The notes: generated from the sequence alone by a model not told the origin. DNA of 64,000 nt from Leptolyngbyaceae cyanobacterium JSC-12 (GCA_000309945.1 CM001633.1:4985174-5049173); one strand, 5' to 3'. Numbered from the stretch's first letter, positions 28,685 to 38,213 are shown. Numbers and translations: made by a program.

Positions 28685-28733
28685 TTCTGGTTCTAGAGTG
28701 CGATCGCACAGGCTGTTGCATACAGCTAGCCAG

Positions 28734-29057
28734 TCAAACCTTTTCTTCGCTACAGTGCTCAACCAGATAGCAGAGCGCCCGGAATCTCAACCCAACCACC
28801 TCTTCGTAGAATGGGTTTAGTTTGCACAATGGTGGAATTTGAATAATCGTTCGCCCCAAGAACTGAACCTTACGCTCAAAAGGGCATTGTGCTGGAATAA
28901 TACGACAAAGCAACCAGGCGATCGCGCTGTGAGAAATCTCTAATTGATTTAGCCATAGACGCACTGTATGCAAAGGACTTGTGATTGATTTGCTGGCAAA
29001 GACGGAAAAGTTGCTGGGTGAAGAATGTTTGATACTAGCTAACACAATGCTCAACAT
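28734..29057 (-). CDS. Mo-dependent nitrogenase C-terminal-like protein (Mo-nitro_C)
   Basis: A 107-residue protein with the Mo-nitro_C pattern: RLWLNQLEISHSAIAWLLC, then RIIPAQCPFER, then IPPLCKLNPFYEEVVGLRFRA. The Cys of PAQCPFER and PPLCKLNP are conserved in the family and may bind a cofactor or metal. Despite its name the family is widespread in cyanobacteria, also in strains that do not fix nitrogen, and its role is unknown. It is read against its neighbours between the permease and ATPase genes of the NitT/TauT-like transporter. No nif genes are in the window. Confidence 0.75.
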   Translation of the reverse strand: MLSIVLASIKHSSPSNFSVFASKSITSPLHTVRLWLNQLEISHSAIAWLLCRIIPAQCPFERKVQFLGRTIIQIPPLCKLNPFYEEVVGLRFRALCYLVEHCSEEKV

Positions 29058-29259
29058 ATTCCAAGTTCGCGATTTTTGAGAGATGTTACTAATAGCCTAT
29101 ATATAAATCAGGCAAATTCAAAGTGAAAATGTATATAAATTTTGTTTATAATATATAACTTCCTCTTAATCCCTTTAATCCCTTCTGAGTGTTAGGCTAT
29201 GCATCACTCCACTCGTAAAACAAGATACGATTAATTGATCAAGAAAATGCGATTAAACT

Positions 29260-30630
29260 ATGACAACTGCCATTGCAAGTGAAGTGCTAATTGCCGTTGA
29301 AAATGTTCATAAAAGCTTTCCCCTACCAGATGGGAAAGGCGAATTTACAGTGCTGCGGGATGTTAATTTGACAGTCCACTCAGGCGAGGTGGTTGCCCTC
29401 TTGGGACGTAGTGGCAGTGGGAAAAGTACACTACTGCGAATCATGGCAGGCTTAATTCCCCCCACGCAGGGCAAGGTGTTTAGCAATGGCAAACCATTAC
29501 GAGGGGCAAACAACAAGGTAGCAATGGTATTTCAGAGTTTTGCTTTGTTGCCCTGGTTAACGGTTCAGGAAAATGTGGAACTGGGACTGGAGGCACGGGG
29601 AATACATCCTGATGAACGGCGACAACGTGCCCTGAAGGCGATCGACCTAGTTGGGTTAGACGGATTTGAAAGTGCCTATCCTAAAGAGCTATCGGGTGGT
29701 ATGAAGCAACGGGTAGGGTTTGCGCGAGCTTTCGTGCTGCAACCGCAAGTGCTATTCATGGATGAACCCTTTAGTGCGCTAGATGTGTTGACTTCTGAAA
29801 ACTTGCGAGGGGAGATTGATGATCTATGGAATGCAAAAACCTTTCCTGCTAAAAGCATTTTGATCGTTACCCACAACATTGAAGAAGCTGTATATCTGGC
29901 AGATCGTGTGATTGTCTTGGGAACCAATCCTGGAAGGATTCGCGGAGAAGTGGTAATTGATTTGCCGCGATCTCACGACCGCACCCATCCTCGCTTCAAG
30001 GCATTGGTAGACTACATCTACACCGTTATGACCAATCCTGATCTGGAAGTAACCAGGGAAGTGACGATGCCATCCCCTCAAATCGCTCAACCCAAGGTTG
30101 TTCCGGTTTCACCTTACGCTCAACCACTACCTCATGCCCGGACAGGGGGGATCAGTGGTCTTCTAGAGCTAATCGTGGAACATTCCACAGGGCAGGTTGA
30201 CATCTACCAGGTTGCTGAGCGGTTACGTTTATCCGTAGATGACCTGCTGCCAATTTTGGAAGCGGCTCAACTCCTTGGCTTTGCAGATGTAACCCAGGGA
30301 GACGTAAAGCTAACTGACATGGGTCGTGATTTTGCGACGACAACGATTCTTCGAAGTAAAGATCTGTTCCGGCAGCAGGTGCTTGAGCATGTGCCAATAG
30401 TAGTTAGCATGTGGCAGACTTTGCAAGAAAAGCAAAATGGAATGATGCGGGCAGACTTTTTTCTAGATTTGCTGGATGAACACTTTCCCCACGAAGAAGC
30501 AGAACGCCAATTCGCTACTGCCGTAGACTGGGGACGTTATGCTGAGTTATTTGAATATGATGCCAGTGAAGAACGCTTGTATTTGCCTGAACCAATTCCC
30601 CCCGCGGATACTGAAGTCTCATCGCTATAA
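29260..30630 (+). CDS. ABC transporter ATPase with C-terminal AAA-associated domain
   Basis: A 456-residue protein. Residues 1-260 are a NitT/TauT-type ATPase: Walker A GRSGSGKSTLLRI, Q-loop AMVFQSFALLPWL, signature LSGGMKQRVGFARA, Walker B VLFMDEPFSALDV, and switch His in IVTHNIEEAVYLA. A 170-residue C-terminal part (about 285-450) is the AAA-associated domain, with a winged-helix-like segment (GQVDIYQVAERLRLSVDDLL) that may sense a ligand or regulate activity. It pairs with the double permease encoded at 26951. The only interruption is the reversed Mo-nitro_C gene. Confidence 0.9.
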   Translation: MTTAIASEVLIAVENVHKSFPLPDGKGEFTVLRDVNLTVHSGEVVALLGRSGSGKSTLLRIMAGLIPPTQGKVFSNGKPLRGANNKVAMVFQSFALLPWLTVQENVELGLEARGIHPDERRQRALKAIDLVGLDGFESAYPKELSGGMKQRVGFARAFVLQPQVLFMDEPFSALDVLTSENLRGEIDDLWNAKTFPAKSILIVTHNIEEAVYLADRVIVLGTNPGRIRGEVVIDLPRSHDRTHPRFKALVDYIYTVMTNPDLEVTREVTMPSPQIAQPKVVPVSPYAQPLPHARTGGISGLLELIVEHSTGQVDIYQVAERLRLSVDDLLPILEAAQLLGFADVTQGDVKLTDMGRDFATTTILRSKDLFRQQVLEHVPIVVSMWQTLQEKQNGMMRADFFLDLLDEHFPHEEAERQFATAVDWGRYAELFEYDASEERLYLPEPIPPADTEVSSL

Positions 30631-30663
30631 CACATCGCTATAACAACTGAACCTGCAGAGCAA

Positions 30664-30691
30664 GAGAAACACCTTTCTCAGAGCTTTTTTT
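30664..30691 (+). terminator. Possible intrinsic terminator after the 29260 ATPase gene
   Basis: GAGAAA (30664-30669) pairs with TTTCTC (30674-30679) around CACC. Five bases later comes a run of seven T (30685-30691). The stem is short, so strength is uncertain. Confidence 0.45.
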
Positions 30692-30773
30692 AATTTAGTA
30701 GAACCGCGCATCTGGGACTAAACGAGCAACATGCGCAGCATGTTGTTGTAGAGTTTGTATCAGTTACTCATCC

Positions 30774-33587
30774 CTAAGTTGAAGCGAACGCTGGCGCTGT
30801 ATTACTCTCAATGGGTAGCGTAAAGTAAAATGTGCTGCCCTTACCCAAAACACTTTCAACCCAAATACGTCCTCCATGCTGTTGAACAATGTTGCGACAG
30901 ATGGCTAACCCTAAGCCTGTGCCATCTTGATTACGCGAGTCGGATGCATCCACCTGTTGAAACCGTTCAAAGATAGTTTCCAGTTTATCTGCCGGAATGC
31001 CGCGTCCCTGGTCTTTAATAGAGAAGAGAATCGAAGGCGTAGAGTGCGGAGGGGAGGAAAATTCTGCGGTGAGCCAAACGGTTGCACCCGGTGGCGAGAA
31101 TTTAATGGCATTGCTTAACAGGTTGGTAAGGGTCTGAATGATGCGATCGCGATCTGCCCACACCATTGTCGATAATGGCGAGAGTGATAGGGTTACACCA
31201 AATTTTTCTGCCATGGCTTGCATTACATCTGCAGCATTGGTCATTAAATCAGCAACATTGCAAAGTCGCTTATCCATTGTGACCTTGCCTGATTCAATAC
31301 GTTCAACATCCAATACGTCATTAATCAACCGAATCAATCGTTCGGTACTATCCACTGCAATATCCAGCAATCGTTTGCCAGCGTCTGTTTCCGCATCAAG
31401 CAACCCACTTGCCAGCATTCCCAGTGCCCCATGAATGGAGGTTAAAGGTGTGCGCAGCTCATGGCTGACAATAGAGATAAATTCATCCTTCATCCGTTCA
31501 ACCACTTTACGTTCACTGGTATCTCGCAAGATTACAGTAAAAATCGTTTCCTGATTTAATTTCAACTTAGAAATCGAGGCTTCTGCAGGGAACTCCTCTC
31601 CATTCTTGCGGCGACCAAAAATCTCGCGCCGTTCTCCCATCCGACGAGCCTCACTTGAGGATTGCCCAAACTCCGCTACATGACGTTGATGCGCTACTAC
31701 AAAACGAGTTGGCAGTAGCAAATCTAGCGGTTGCCCGATCGCCTCTGCCGCCGTGTAACCAAAAATCTTTTCCGCCCCTTGATTAAACAAGGTAATTCGT
31801 TGCTTCCCATCTGTTGAAATAATCGCATCATCGGCAATATCAAGGATGCCAGCAAACCGCATTTGCGATACTCTCAGTGCTTCCTCAATTTGCTTGCGTT
31901 CATTCAATTCAGACCGCAGTCGTTCATTCACACTAACTAATTCAGCCGTCCGTTCTGCTACCCGCATTTCCAATTCATCTTTGACTTTTCGCAAAGCAGC
32001 TTCGGCTGGCTGGCACTCTGCTAGGTTGTTTTGGCGAAGACTGGCAAGGTCTCTCAAAAATCTGATTCGTTCCAAACGGTTGATAATGCGAGTTACCAAC
32101 TCTGGACCCACAATGGGCTTGCTAATAAAATCATCGGCACCCATTGCAAACACTTGATTAATCGTCTGGGCATCGCTAACAGCCGTTAAAATCACGATCG
32201 GCAACCCACTCCAACGCCCATCATTGCGTATTCTTTGACATAGCTCAATGCCGCTAATAGTTGGCATTCTGATGTCCAGGATCAACAAATCGGGAACTGT
32301 CGCTTCCAACGTTTCCCAAAAACGATTGGGATGAGCGAGCATTGTGACATGAAATCCCCAAGGCTGTAGCAATGTTTTCACCGTTTCCAGGAGGGATGGG
32401 TCGTCATCCACCACTAGAATCCTGGCATCTACTGGGTTAGTTGGATGAGAAATTGGTGGTTCTTCTGGTTCTGGTTGAGCCGGTACGACAGATTGTGTTC
32501 CAGATCCTTCGATCTGCTGACGCAATGTTGTAACTGTTTGTTGAAGCTGAGGAATTTGGTTCGTTGGGAGATGATTGTTCTCTTGCAAGTGCTGTTCAAT
32601 CATTCGCGCTAGTTGAGAGGCACGTTCAAACCCAAATGTGCCTAAGGAACCAGCTAATGTATGAGCTTCTTGCATTGCCTGCTGGTGTAACTCTGGGGTT
32701 AATGTTTGGGTGTTTAATGCAGCAATGGCTTGTTCTAACACTGTGATCTGCTTACTGACTCTGGGCTGAAATCGTTGCCAAACTTCAGCGATCGCGGCTC
32801 GTGTTTTTTCCTCAACTTGTGCCTCACCATTCGTAACAGCTTCAGATAAGGCATGAGATGCCTTATCTGAAATCCTCGGTTTTGTTTTTTTGGGTTTTTC
32901 TACTTTCTCTTTTTCTAAGGGCTTAAGCCGATAGCCGATGCCATAAACTGTCTCAATCAAATTCGCCGGAGCACCCGCCGCCTTCAGCTTTTGTCGCAAA
33001 CCTTTGATATGAGTCCGCACAGCCTCATCACTTGGAATCTCTGCAAATGACCAAAGATTTTCTAAGATCGCTCCACAACTAAAAACCCGCCGATTATTCC
33101 GTAAAAAAAGCTCTAACAGGGCGTATTCTTTAGCTGTCAGAGAAACAAGTTGGGTTTGATAAGTGACTTCGCAACTTCCGGGGTCAAGGCGCAAGTCGCC
33201 CCATTCTAGCACTGGTTGACTGATAGTTTGATGCCGTCGCAGTAATGCTCGAATCCGAGCTGCCAACTCTTCTGGATCAAAGGGCTTTACCACGTAATCA
33301 TCTGCACCAGCATCCAGCCCTATCGCTTTATCATGGCTGCTGTCTCGAGCAGTCAGTAGTAGAATTGGCGTTTGGCAGCCCTGCGATCGCAATCGCTGAC
33401 ACAATCGAATTCCATCTAACTTAGGCAGGGTAACATCTAACAAAATCAGGTCATAGGCAAATGTCTGGGCTAACTCCCACCCTGCTTCTCCGTCGGAGGC
33501 AACCTCAATCACATAATTTTGGTTGCTTAACGTAGCAATCAGAGCTTCAGCAGTTAACCCATCGTCCTCTACAACTAGAATCTTCAT
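30774..33587 (-). CDS. REC-wHTH-Hpt-REC-PAS-histidine kinase fusion
   Basis: A 937-residue single-chain signalling protein. Residues 1-120 are an OmpR-type receiver (Asp51 in LILLDVTLPKLDG). About 125-222 is a winged-helix DNA-binding domain (SLTAKEYALLELFLRNNR, then TVYGIGYRLKP). About 255-350 is an Hpt domain (HTLAGSLGTFGFERASQLA), and about 385-510 a second receiver (LLILDIRMPTISGIE). PAS is about 575-695, HisKA carries His709 (SHELRTPLTSIHG), and HATPase ends GTGLGLAICR. A transcription factor, phosphotransfer module and kinase in one chain can carry a complete phosphorelay. Its halves closely resemble the separate RfpB- and RfpA-like proteins at 58571 and 60501, so these are probably paralogues. 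Confidence 0.9.
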   Translation of the reverse strand: MKILVVEDDGLTAEALIATLSNQNYVIEVASDGEAGWELAQTFAYDLILLDVTLPKLDGIRLCQRLRSQGCQTPILLLTARDSSHDKAIGLDAGADDYVVKPFDPEELAARIRALLRRHQTISQPVLEWGDLRLDPGSCEVTYQTQLVSLTAKEYALLELFLRNNRRVFSCGAILENLWSFAEIPSDEAVRTHIKGLRQKLKAAGAPANLIETVYGIGYRLKPLEKEKVEKPKKTKPRISDKASHALSEAVTNGEAQVEEKTRAAIAEVWQRFQPRVSKQITVLEQAIAALNTQTLTPELHQQAMQEAHTLAGSLGTFGFERASQLARMIEQHLQENNHLPTNQIPQLQQTVTTLRQQIEGSGTQSVVPAQPEPEEPPISHPTNPVDARILVVDDDPSLLETVKTLLQPWGFHVTMLAHPNRFWETLEATVPDLLILDIRMPTISGIELCQRIRNDGRWSGLPIVILTAVSDAQTINQVFAMGADDFISKPIVGPELVTRIINRLERIRFLRDLASLRQNNLAECQPAEAALRKVKDELEMRVAERTAELVSVNERLRSELNERKQIEEALRVSQMRFAGILDIADDAIISTDGKQRITLFNQGAEKIFGYTAAEAIGQPLDLLLPTRFVVAHQRHVAEFGQSSSEARRMGERREIFGRRKNGEEFPAEASISKLKLNQETIFTVILRDTSERKVVERMKDEFISIVSHELRTPLTSIHGALGMLASGLLDAETDAGKRLLDIAVDSTERLIRLINDVLDVERIESGKVTMDKRLCNVADLMTNAADVMQAMAEKFGVTLSLSPLSTMVWADRDRIIQTLTNLLSNAIKFSPPGATVWLTAEFSSPPHSTPSILFSIKDQGRGIPADKLETIFERFQQVDASDSRNQDGTGLGLAICRNIVQQHGGRIWVESVLGKGSTFYFTLPIESNTAPAFAST

Positions 33588-33809
33588 TTGACTTTACAAG
33601 CTGCACCTGACTTAACCGAAAACTGCCTTACCTAAAGACTCGTTGATAGTAACATTGCTCAATCAACAGCAAACCCTTGCTTCAGATTGCACAAAAAATG
33701 CTTGCTGGGTGAATAATTTAAGAACAGTTGACTATACTTTATCACCCCGCAGCTTTTTGATGCAGTTAATTCATGATTTATACAGATTGCGAACTACGGA
33801 CTGGTAAAG

Positions 33810-34286
33810 CTAACGTGGAGTTAGCAGCAAAATCTTTTCCATAAGATAATTGGTCAAGGCTTCGCCGCGACATGGAACAAGTTGCTCTCGAACAACTGAA
33901 AATCCCATCTGTTGGAAAAAAGATTTTGCCGTGATGCTAGCTTCAACCATCAGATGGTTCAATCCTAGATTTGCTACTGTTGCTTCAATCACTTCATAAA
34001 TTTGTCTACCCACTCCGCAGCGTTGATAGCCTTTATGACAGTAAAAGCAATCAATATAGCCACTTGGTTTGAGTTCTCCAAATCCAGCAATTACTCCTTT
34101 ATCATCTGCAACATAGATGAATCAATTTGTGCATCTTTCTGTCCAGTCTTTAGTCAGAACAGAATCTGGTGCCCAGGCTTTAACTTGAGCATTTGAATAG
34201 TCGCGGATATTTATTTCATGGATAGTTTCATAAAATAATCGAGCGACTGCTTCGGCATCTTGTTTTTCAAAGGGTCGAATTTTCAC
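33810..34286 (-). pseudogene. GNAT acetyltransferase with one in-frame TGA
   Basis: From a GTG at 34286 (with CAGGAA upstream) the frame reads KIRPFEKQDAEAVARLFYE, hits TGA at codon 55 (34122-34124), and continues in the same frame through CHKGYQRCGVGRQIYEVIEA (acetyl-CoA loop) to FFQQMGFSVVREQ and a stop at 33810. The full length of 158 codons fits a YafP/ElaA-like N-acetyltransferase. A single CGA-to-TGA change would explain it. A downstream in-frame ATG could express only the C-terminal 67 residues, which lack part of the fold. Confidence 0.75.
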
Positions 34287-34627
34287 ACGATTTATTCCTG
34301 ATTAACGAAACTGTAGAGTGATTACTTCAACCAGCATCTCTGTCTTGACCAAATTTGCCAAAAAGCACCGATGATGAGCTTCCTGATGCATTGCCTCAAT
34401 TTAGGAATCTATAGGCAAAGGGTCTCCTGCTTGTCGCATTATTCGATGTTCGATATTAGTCTTTCTTGAGTCTAATTTCTTTCCAACTTTTGCGTGGAGT
34501 TTGACAGACTGTCGTTTGACTTTCACCACTCATACCAGCAACATAAGAGGGAATTTTCCTATCATCTTAGCGTTGGTGTACTGCCAGGGCTAAATCGGGT
34601 TGATATAGAGTTCATTCATCGAAGATT
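34287..34627. other. Intergenic, nothing recognised
   Basis: AT-rich sequence upstream of the TonB receptor. I looked for a Fur-like box, riboswitch, or tRNA and found nothing I can support. Confidence 0.5.
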
Positions 34628-34670
34628 ATGGGTATATTGCGATCGCTTTGTGTGACTGCGACTGCCTCTT

Positions 34671-36707
34671 ATGGCTTATTTTTTAATGACTGGTGCTATA
34701 GAGCTTCAGGATCGTTCTACCATCGTTAGATTGCAAGATTATCAGTTACCCATTTCAGAGGCACGGTGGCTGCAATCTCAAACTTGTAGCAGTATTCAAG
34801 TAGAACCTGTGCCATGCCATTTTCTCAGTCAAAATTCACCCCCATCTGAGGAAGAAACAGACGAAGAAGAAGTTATTGTTGAGGGGCAAAGACAGTCCAC
34901 ATCCACCTCTCCGATCTATACCATTACTGGTGAGGAAATTCAGAGGCAGGGAGTTGAAAGTTTAACCGAAGTACTGCGAAGTCTGCCTGGGTTTGCAATC
35001 AATGATACAGGCTTCGGCGCGGACATTCATACTGGCTTCTATTACCGGGGCACGACGCTTAACCAAAACCTGTTTTTACTGAATGGGCGATCGCTTAATA
35101 CCAACATCAGCACTTATCACGGTGCAACCGATCTAAACAACATTTTAACAAGTGGTATTGATCGCATTGAATTGCTCAGCGGCACGGCTGCAACCCTCTA
35201 TGGGTCTGAAGCTTTTGGGGGGATCGTGAATGTCATTACCAAAGACCCGACTGGACAGCCCTTTCGAGCAAATGCATTGGTGCAAGCTGGTTCTTACGGT
35301 CAACGAAACTATCGTGCCAACCTTTCAGGCTCGGCAAATGCGTTAGGCTATGCACTGGGGTATGAGCGCTTCCAGGCAGACAACGACTATCGCGTACCAA
35401 AAGGGGCAGCCAATCGCGGACCTGATGGACGTTTATTCAACGGCGATGTGCAGTTTGATAATTATTTTGGACAGGTTGCGTATCGGGTTGATGCCCGCAA
35501 TACCCTCAGCCTGGATGCCTTTAAAACCACCAGCCGCAAGGGATTATTGTACTTTGGCTTTCCGCTTCAGCGCGATCGCCTGAATCATGACGGCTTGAAT
35601 ATTGGGTTATCCTGGCGAGGCTTAGTTGGTGCTGGAGAGGATTCAGTGGTGACAGCAAACCTGGGCTATAACCGTAACTACTTCAATACCTACGGTCCCA
35701 CGCAAAGCATCTTTTACCGTCAGGGATCTCTAGATTCCACTATCCTTACTGCAAGAGTAGAACATAACTGGCAGGTTTCACCACTCTACAATCTGCGCTA
35801 TGGCATTGATGCTAAAGGGGATCTGTTCGAAGGTGAGGCGTTGAGTGATGTGCCGCGATTGATTCGGTTTAATGAAGTAGAAAACCGGGATCGCACTCAC
35901 ATTGCCTTATTCGCCCTGAACACCTTTAAAATTCTCGACAATGTTCAGTTTGAATTGGGAGTGCGACAAACCTTTAACAGCGAGTATGGTAGCTCTGCCG
36001 ATCCCAGTGTAGGATTCCGATGGGATCTTACTCCCAATCTTGCAGTTCGCAGCAGTTGGGTTTCAGTGCGCCGCTTTCCGGGTCTGGATCAACTCTACTT
36101 ATTCGACACGGTACATAACTGGTTACCCAATCCCAATTTAAAACCGGAATTGGGTTCTGCCTGGACAGCAGGGCTGGATATTCGCCTGAATTCGTCTGTT
36201 TCAGCACAGTTCACCTACTTTGGCAACAGTTTAGAGAATCGTATCAGCGTGGTGGCTGGACGATGGCAAAATATTGGGCTGGTTACTACTAATGGATTTG
36301 AAGCGGCTGTGCGATGGCAAATTACACCGCAATTTTCAGCTTTAGCTAACTATACTTATACTGATGCTCGGATAAGAACAGGGGCTAACAAAGGATTGCA
36401 GCTTGGTACAGTGCCATTTTCCGTCGCGCAAGTCGGTTTTGGTTACAACTGGAACGGCTGGCAGGTGAATCTCTATGCCAACTACAATAGCGGCTCTCGG
36501 CGTGCCTTATTTACTGCCATTGGCGACAGTCCACGCGATTTTGCTCCCTCCTGGTTGAATCTGGATCTGAACGCCAGGATTCCTATTTTCAAGAATCTGG
36601 CATTGCTGATTTATCTGGAAAACTTGGCAGATGTCACTTATGAGAAAGTGAACCGAATTTATCAACCAGGATTAACGTTTCGGCTCGGTTTATCGGCAAA
36701 CATTTAG
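34671..36707 (+). CDS. TonB-dependent outer-membrane receptor
   Basis: A 678-residue receptor with a plug domain at about 85-200 (EVIVEGQRQ as possible TonB box, then GEEIQRQGVESLTEVLRSLP, and IELLSGTAATLYGSEAFGGI) and a 22-strand-type barrel to the C-terminus (VTYEKVNRIYQPGLTFRLGL). Such proteins import siderophores, cobalamin, other metal chelates or sugars; the substrate is not visible and no AMIN domain is present. The frame from 34671 lacks a signal peptide. An ATG at 34628 in the next frame reads MGILRSLCVTATASYGLF, a good signal start, and joins this frame if one T is removed from the T6 run at 34679-34684. The break is probably an indel. Confidence 0.85.
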   Translation: MAYFLMTGAIELQDRSTIVRLQDYQLPISEARWLQSQTCSSIQVEPVPCHFLSQNSPPSEEETDEEEVIVEGQRQSTSTSPIYTITGEEIQRQGVESLTEVLRSLPGFAINDTGFGADIHTGFYYRGTTLNQNLFLLNGRSLNTNISTYHGATDLNNILTSGIDRIELLSGTAATLYGSEAFGGIVNVITKDPTGQPFRANALVQAGSYGQRNYRANLSGSANALGYALGYERFQADNDYRVPKGAANRGPDGRLFNGDVQFDNYFGQVAYRVDARNTLSLDAFKTTSRKGLLYFGFPLQRDRLNHDGLNIGLSWRGLVGAGEDSVVTANLGYNRNYFNTYGPTQSIFYRQGSLDSTILTARVEHNWQVSPLYNLRYGIDAKGDLFEGEALSDVPRLIRFNEVENRDRTHIALFALNTFKILDNVQFELGVRQTFNSEYGSSADPSVGFRWDLTPNLAVRSSWVSVRRFPGLDQLYLFDTVHNWLPNPNLKPELGSAWTAGLDIRLNSSVSAQFTYFGNSLENRISVVAGRWQNIGLVTTNGFEAAVRWQITPQFSALANYTYTDARIRTGANKGLQLGTVPFSVAQVGFGYNWNGWQVNLYANYNSGSRRALFTAIGDSPRDFAPSWLNLDLNARIPIFKNLALLIYLENLADVTYEKVNRIYQPGLTFRLGLSANI

Positions 36708-36828
36708 CGACACCTGAAAACAACCTTTTACAAAAGGCATTAGAAAAACAGCTTAACTAACTCCAAAGAAAAGAGTTCGCATCAATTAATAGGTAGCAAA
36801 CACAACATTCGAGTGAAAAGACTACAAC

Positions 36829-37365
36829 ATGAGTGGATTGGGTGGATTAAATAAGTCTCCAAATGGAATTGTTTTGGGGCTGGTGCAATTGCAACTTCCG
36901 ACAGTTGTTACTCCAGACGATTTGGCAGCCCAATGCGATCGCATTTGTCAAATGGTCGGCAAAGCATAAGGAAAGCTACATCCGTGGGTTTCAGTGGAGC
37001 TATGGGAACCTAGAAACCTAGGTATCCCTGTGTGCGAAGGACCTAATGGCAGCAGCACTCTATGGCCTAATTATTTGTCATGACGGAATGTCTCCGGAGA
37101 TGGCGCGAGAATGTGCCTATAAAGGGGCAGAGATCATGATATTGTAAAGTACAGTATTTATCAGTTTGGGCATCGCGGTTATATGGCGGTCAAGGGTGGC
37201 GCATAGGACTGCCCCTATACCTACATGAAAGATCTTGTGAATGGGACATATCGGTTGCCGTGGGAAGATAAAGTTGTTCATATAGATGGAATCTCCTGTG
37301 GCTTCGCTGCCCCAACTCGCACTTACAGAGGTGAAGAGTTACTCAACGCGATCGCAGGAGCCTAG
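36829..37365 (+). pseudogene. amiF: Formamidase (AmiF), heavily decayed
   Basis: Fragments of the nitrilase-family formamidase, which converts formamide to formate and ammonia, follow in order: the N-terminus [40 protein letters not shown] with [24 protein letters not shown] (active-site Cys in ICHDG), reached only by a frameshift; then HRGYMAVKGGA, a stop, and YMKDLVNGTYRLPWEDKV. Two large internal deletions remove the Glu-Lys region and a later segment. The gene starts at the ATG at 36829. It sits 7 bases upstream of the cysteine hydrolase, so the two probably formed an operon. Confidence 0.85.
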
Positions 37366-37372
37366 AGCATCA

Positions 37373-38056
37373 ATGCCAAAATATGTGAAGTCTGAACCAT
37401 ACCCGTATCCATACAATGGCAATCTGCGTCCCGAAAATACGGCGTTGATCGTTATTGATATGCAAACAGATTTTTGTGGTCAAGGGGGGTATGTTGATAA
37501 GATGGGCTACGATTTATCGTTGACCCAAGCGCCGATCGTCCCGATTAAAAGGCTGTTAGCCGTGATGCGATCGCTCAACTACACTATCATTCATACCCGG
37601 GAAGGTCATCGCCCTGATCTAGCAGATTTACCCGCCAATAAACGATGGCGATCGCAGCAGATAGGGGCAGGCATTGGCGACCCTGGTCCCTGTGGTCGTA
37701 TTTTAGTGCGGGGAGAACCTGGGTGGGAAATTATTCCTGAACTCGCACCACTTCCTGGAGAAGTGGTAATTGATAAACCTGGTAAAGGCTCATTTTACGC
37801 CACCGACTTAGATCTGATTCTAACCACCAAAGGCATTCAGAATCTGATTCTGGCAGGAATTACCACAGATGTGTGTGTACATACCACCATGCGCGATGCC
37901 AATGATCGCGGCTACGAGTGCCTACTGTTGTCTGACTGTACAGGTGCAACCGACTATGGCAACCATTTAGCCGCACTCAACATGGTGAAAATGCAGGGTG
38001 GGGTATTTGGAGCCGTGGCAGACTCAATCGCCTTGATTGCAGCCATAAGGGTTTAA
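37373..38056 (+). CDS. Isochorismatase-like cysteine hydrolase (biuret hydrolase-like)
   Basis: The start at 37373 ([13 protein letters not shown]) has AGGAG about 13 bases upstream; the longer frame overlaps the amiF relic. The 227-residue protein has the catalytic triad pattern of the family: Asp in [11 protein letters not shown], Lys in [11 protein letters not shown], and Cys in [15 protein letters not shown]. These enzymes hydrolyse amides such as ureidoacrylate, biuret or N-carbamoyl compounds to release ammonia. The length and the C-terminal sequence resemble biuret hydrolase/RutB types. With the neighbouring formamidase relic and nucleoside-type transporter it suggests scavenging of nitrogen from purines, pyrimidines or urea derivatives. 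The substrate is inferred only. Confidence 0.85.
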   Translation: MPKYVKSEPYPYPYNGNLRPENTALIVIDMQTDFCGQGGYVDKMGYDLSLTQAPIVPIKRLLAVMRSLNYTIIHTREGHRPDLADLPANKRWRSQQIGAGIGDPGPCGRILVRGEPGWEIIPELAPLPGEVVIDKPGKGSFYATDLDLILTTKGIQNLILAGITTDVCVHTTMRDANDRGYECLLLSDCTGATDYGNHLAALNMVKMQGGVFGAVADSIALIAAIRV

Positions 38057-38115
38057 TAGTATTCGTGAATACCATCAGGCAAGGGAGCATGTCAGTTTTG
38101 CAAGTCTCTGCATTT

Positions 38116-38213
38116 GCCCTCATCCCCCAACCCCTGCTCCCAAGTTTGGGAGCAGGGGAGTCGAAGCTTCAAGTCCCTCTCCCAAGCCTGGGAGAGGGAT
38201 TTAGGGTGAGGGC
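38116..38213. repeat. Dispersed cyanobacterial palindromic repeat (copy 2, double hairpin)
   Basis: Outer ends GCCCTCATCCC and AGGGTGAGGGC match each other in inverse. Inside are two perfect hairpins: 13-base arms 38131-38143 and 38146-38158, and 11-base arms 38174-38184 and 38189-38199. It is related to the element at 5235-5289. It lies between the cysteine hydrolase gene and the binding-protein relic. Confidence 0.8.
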
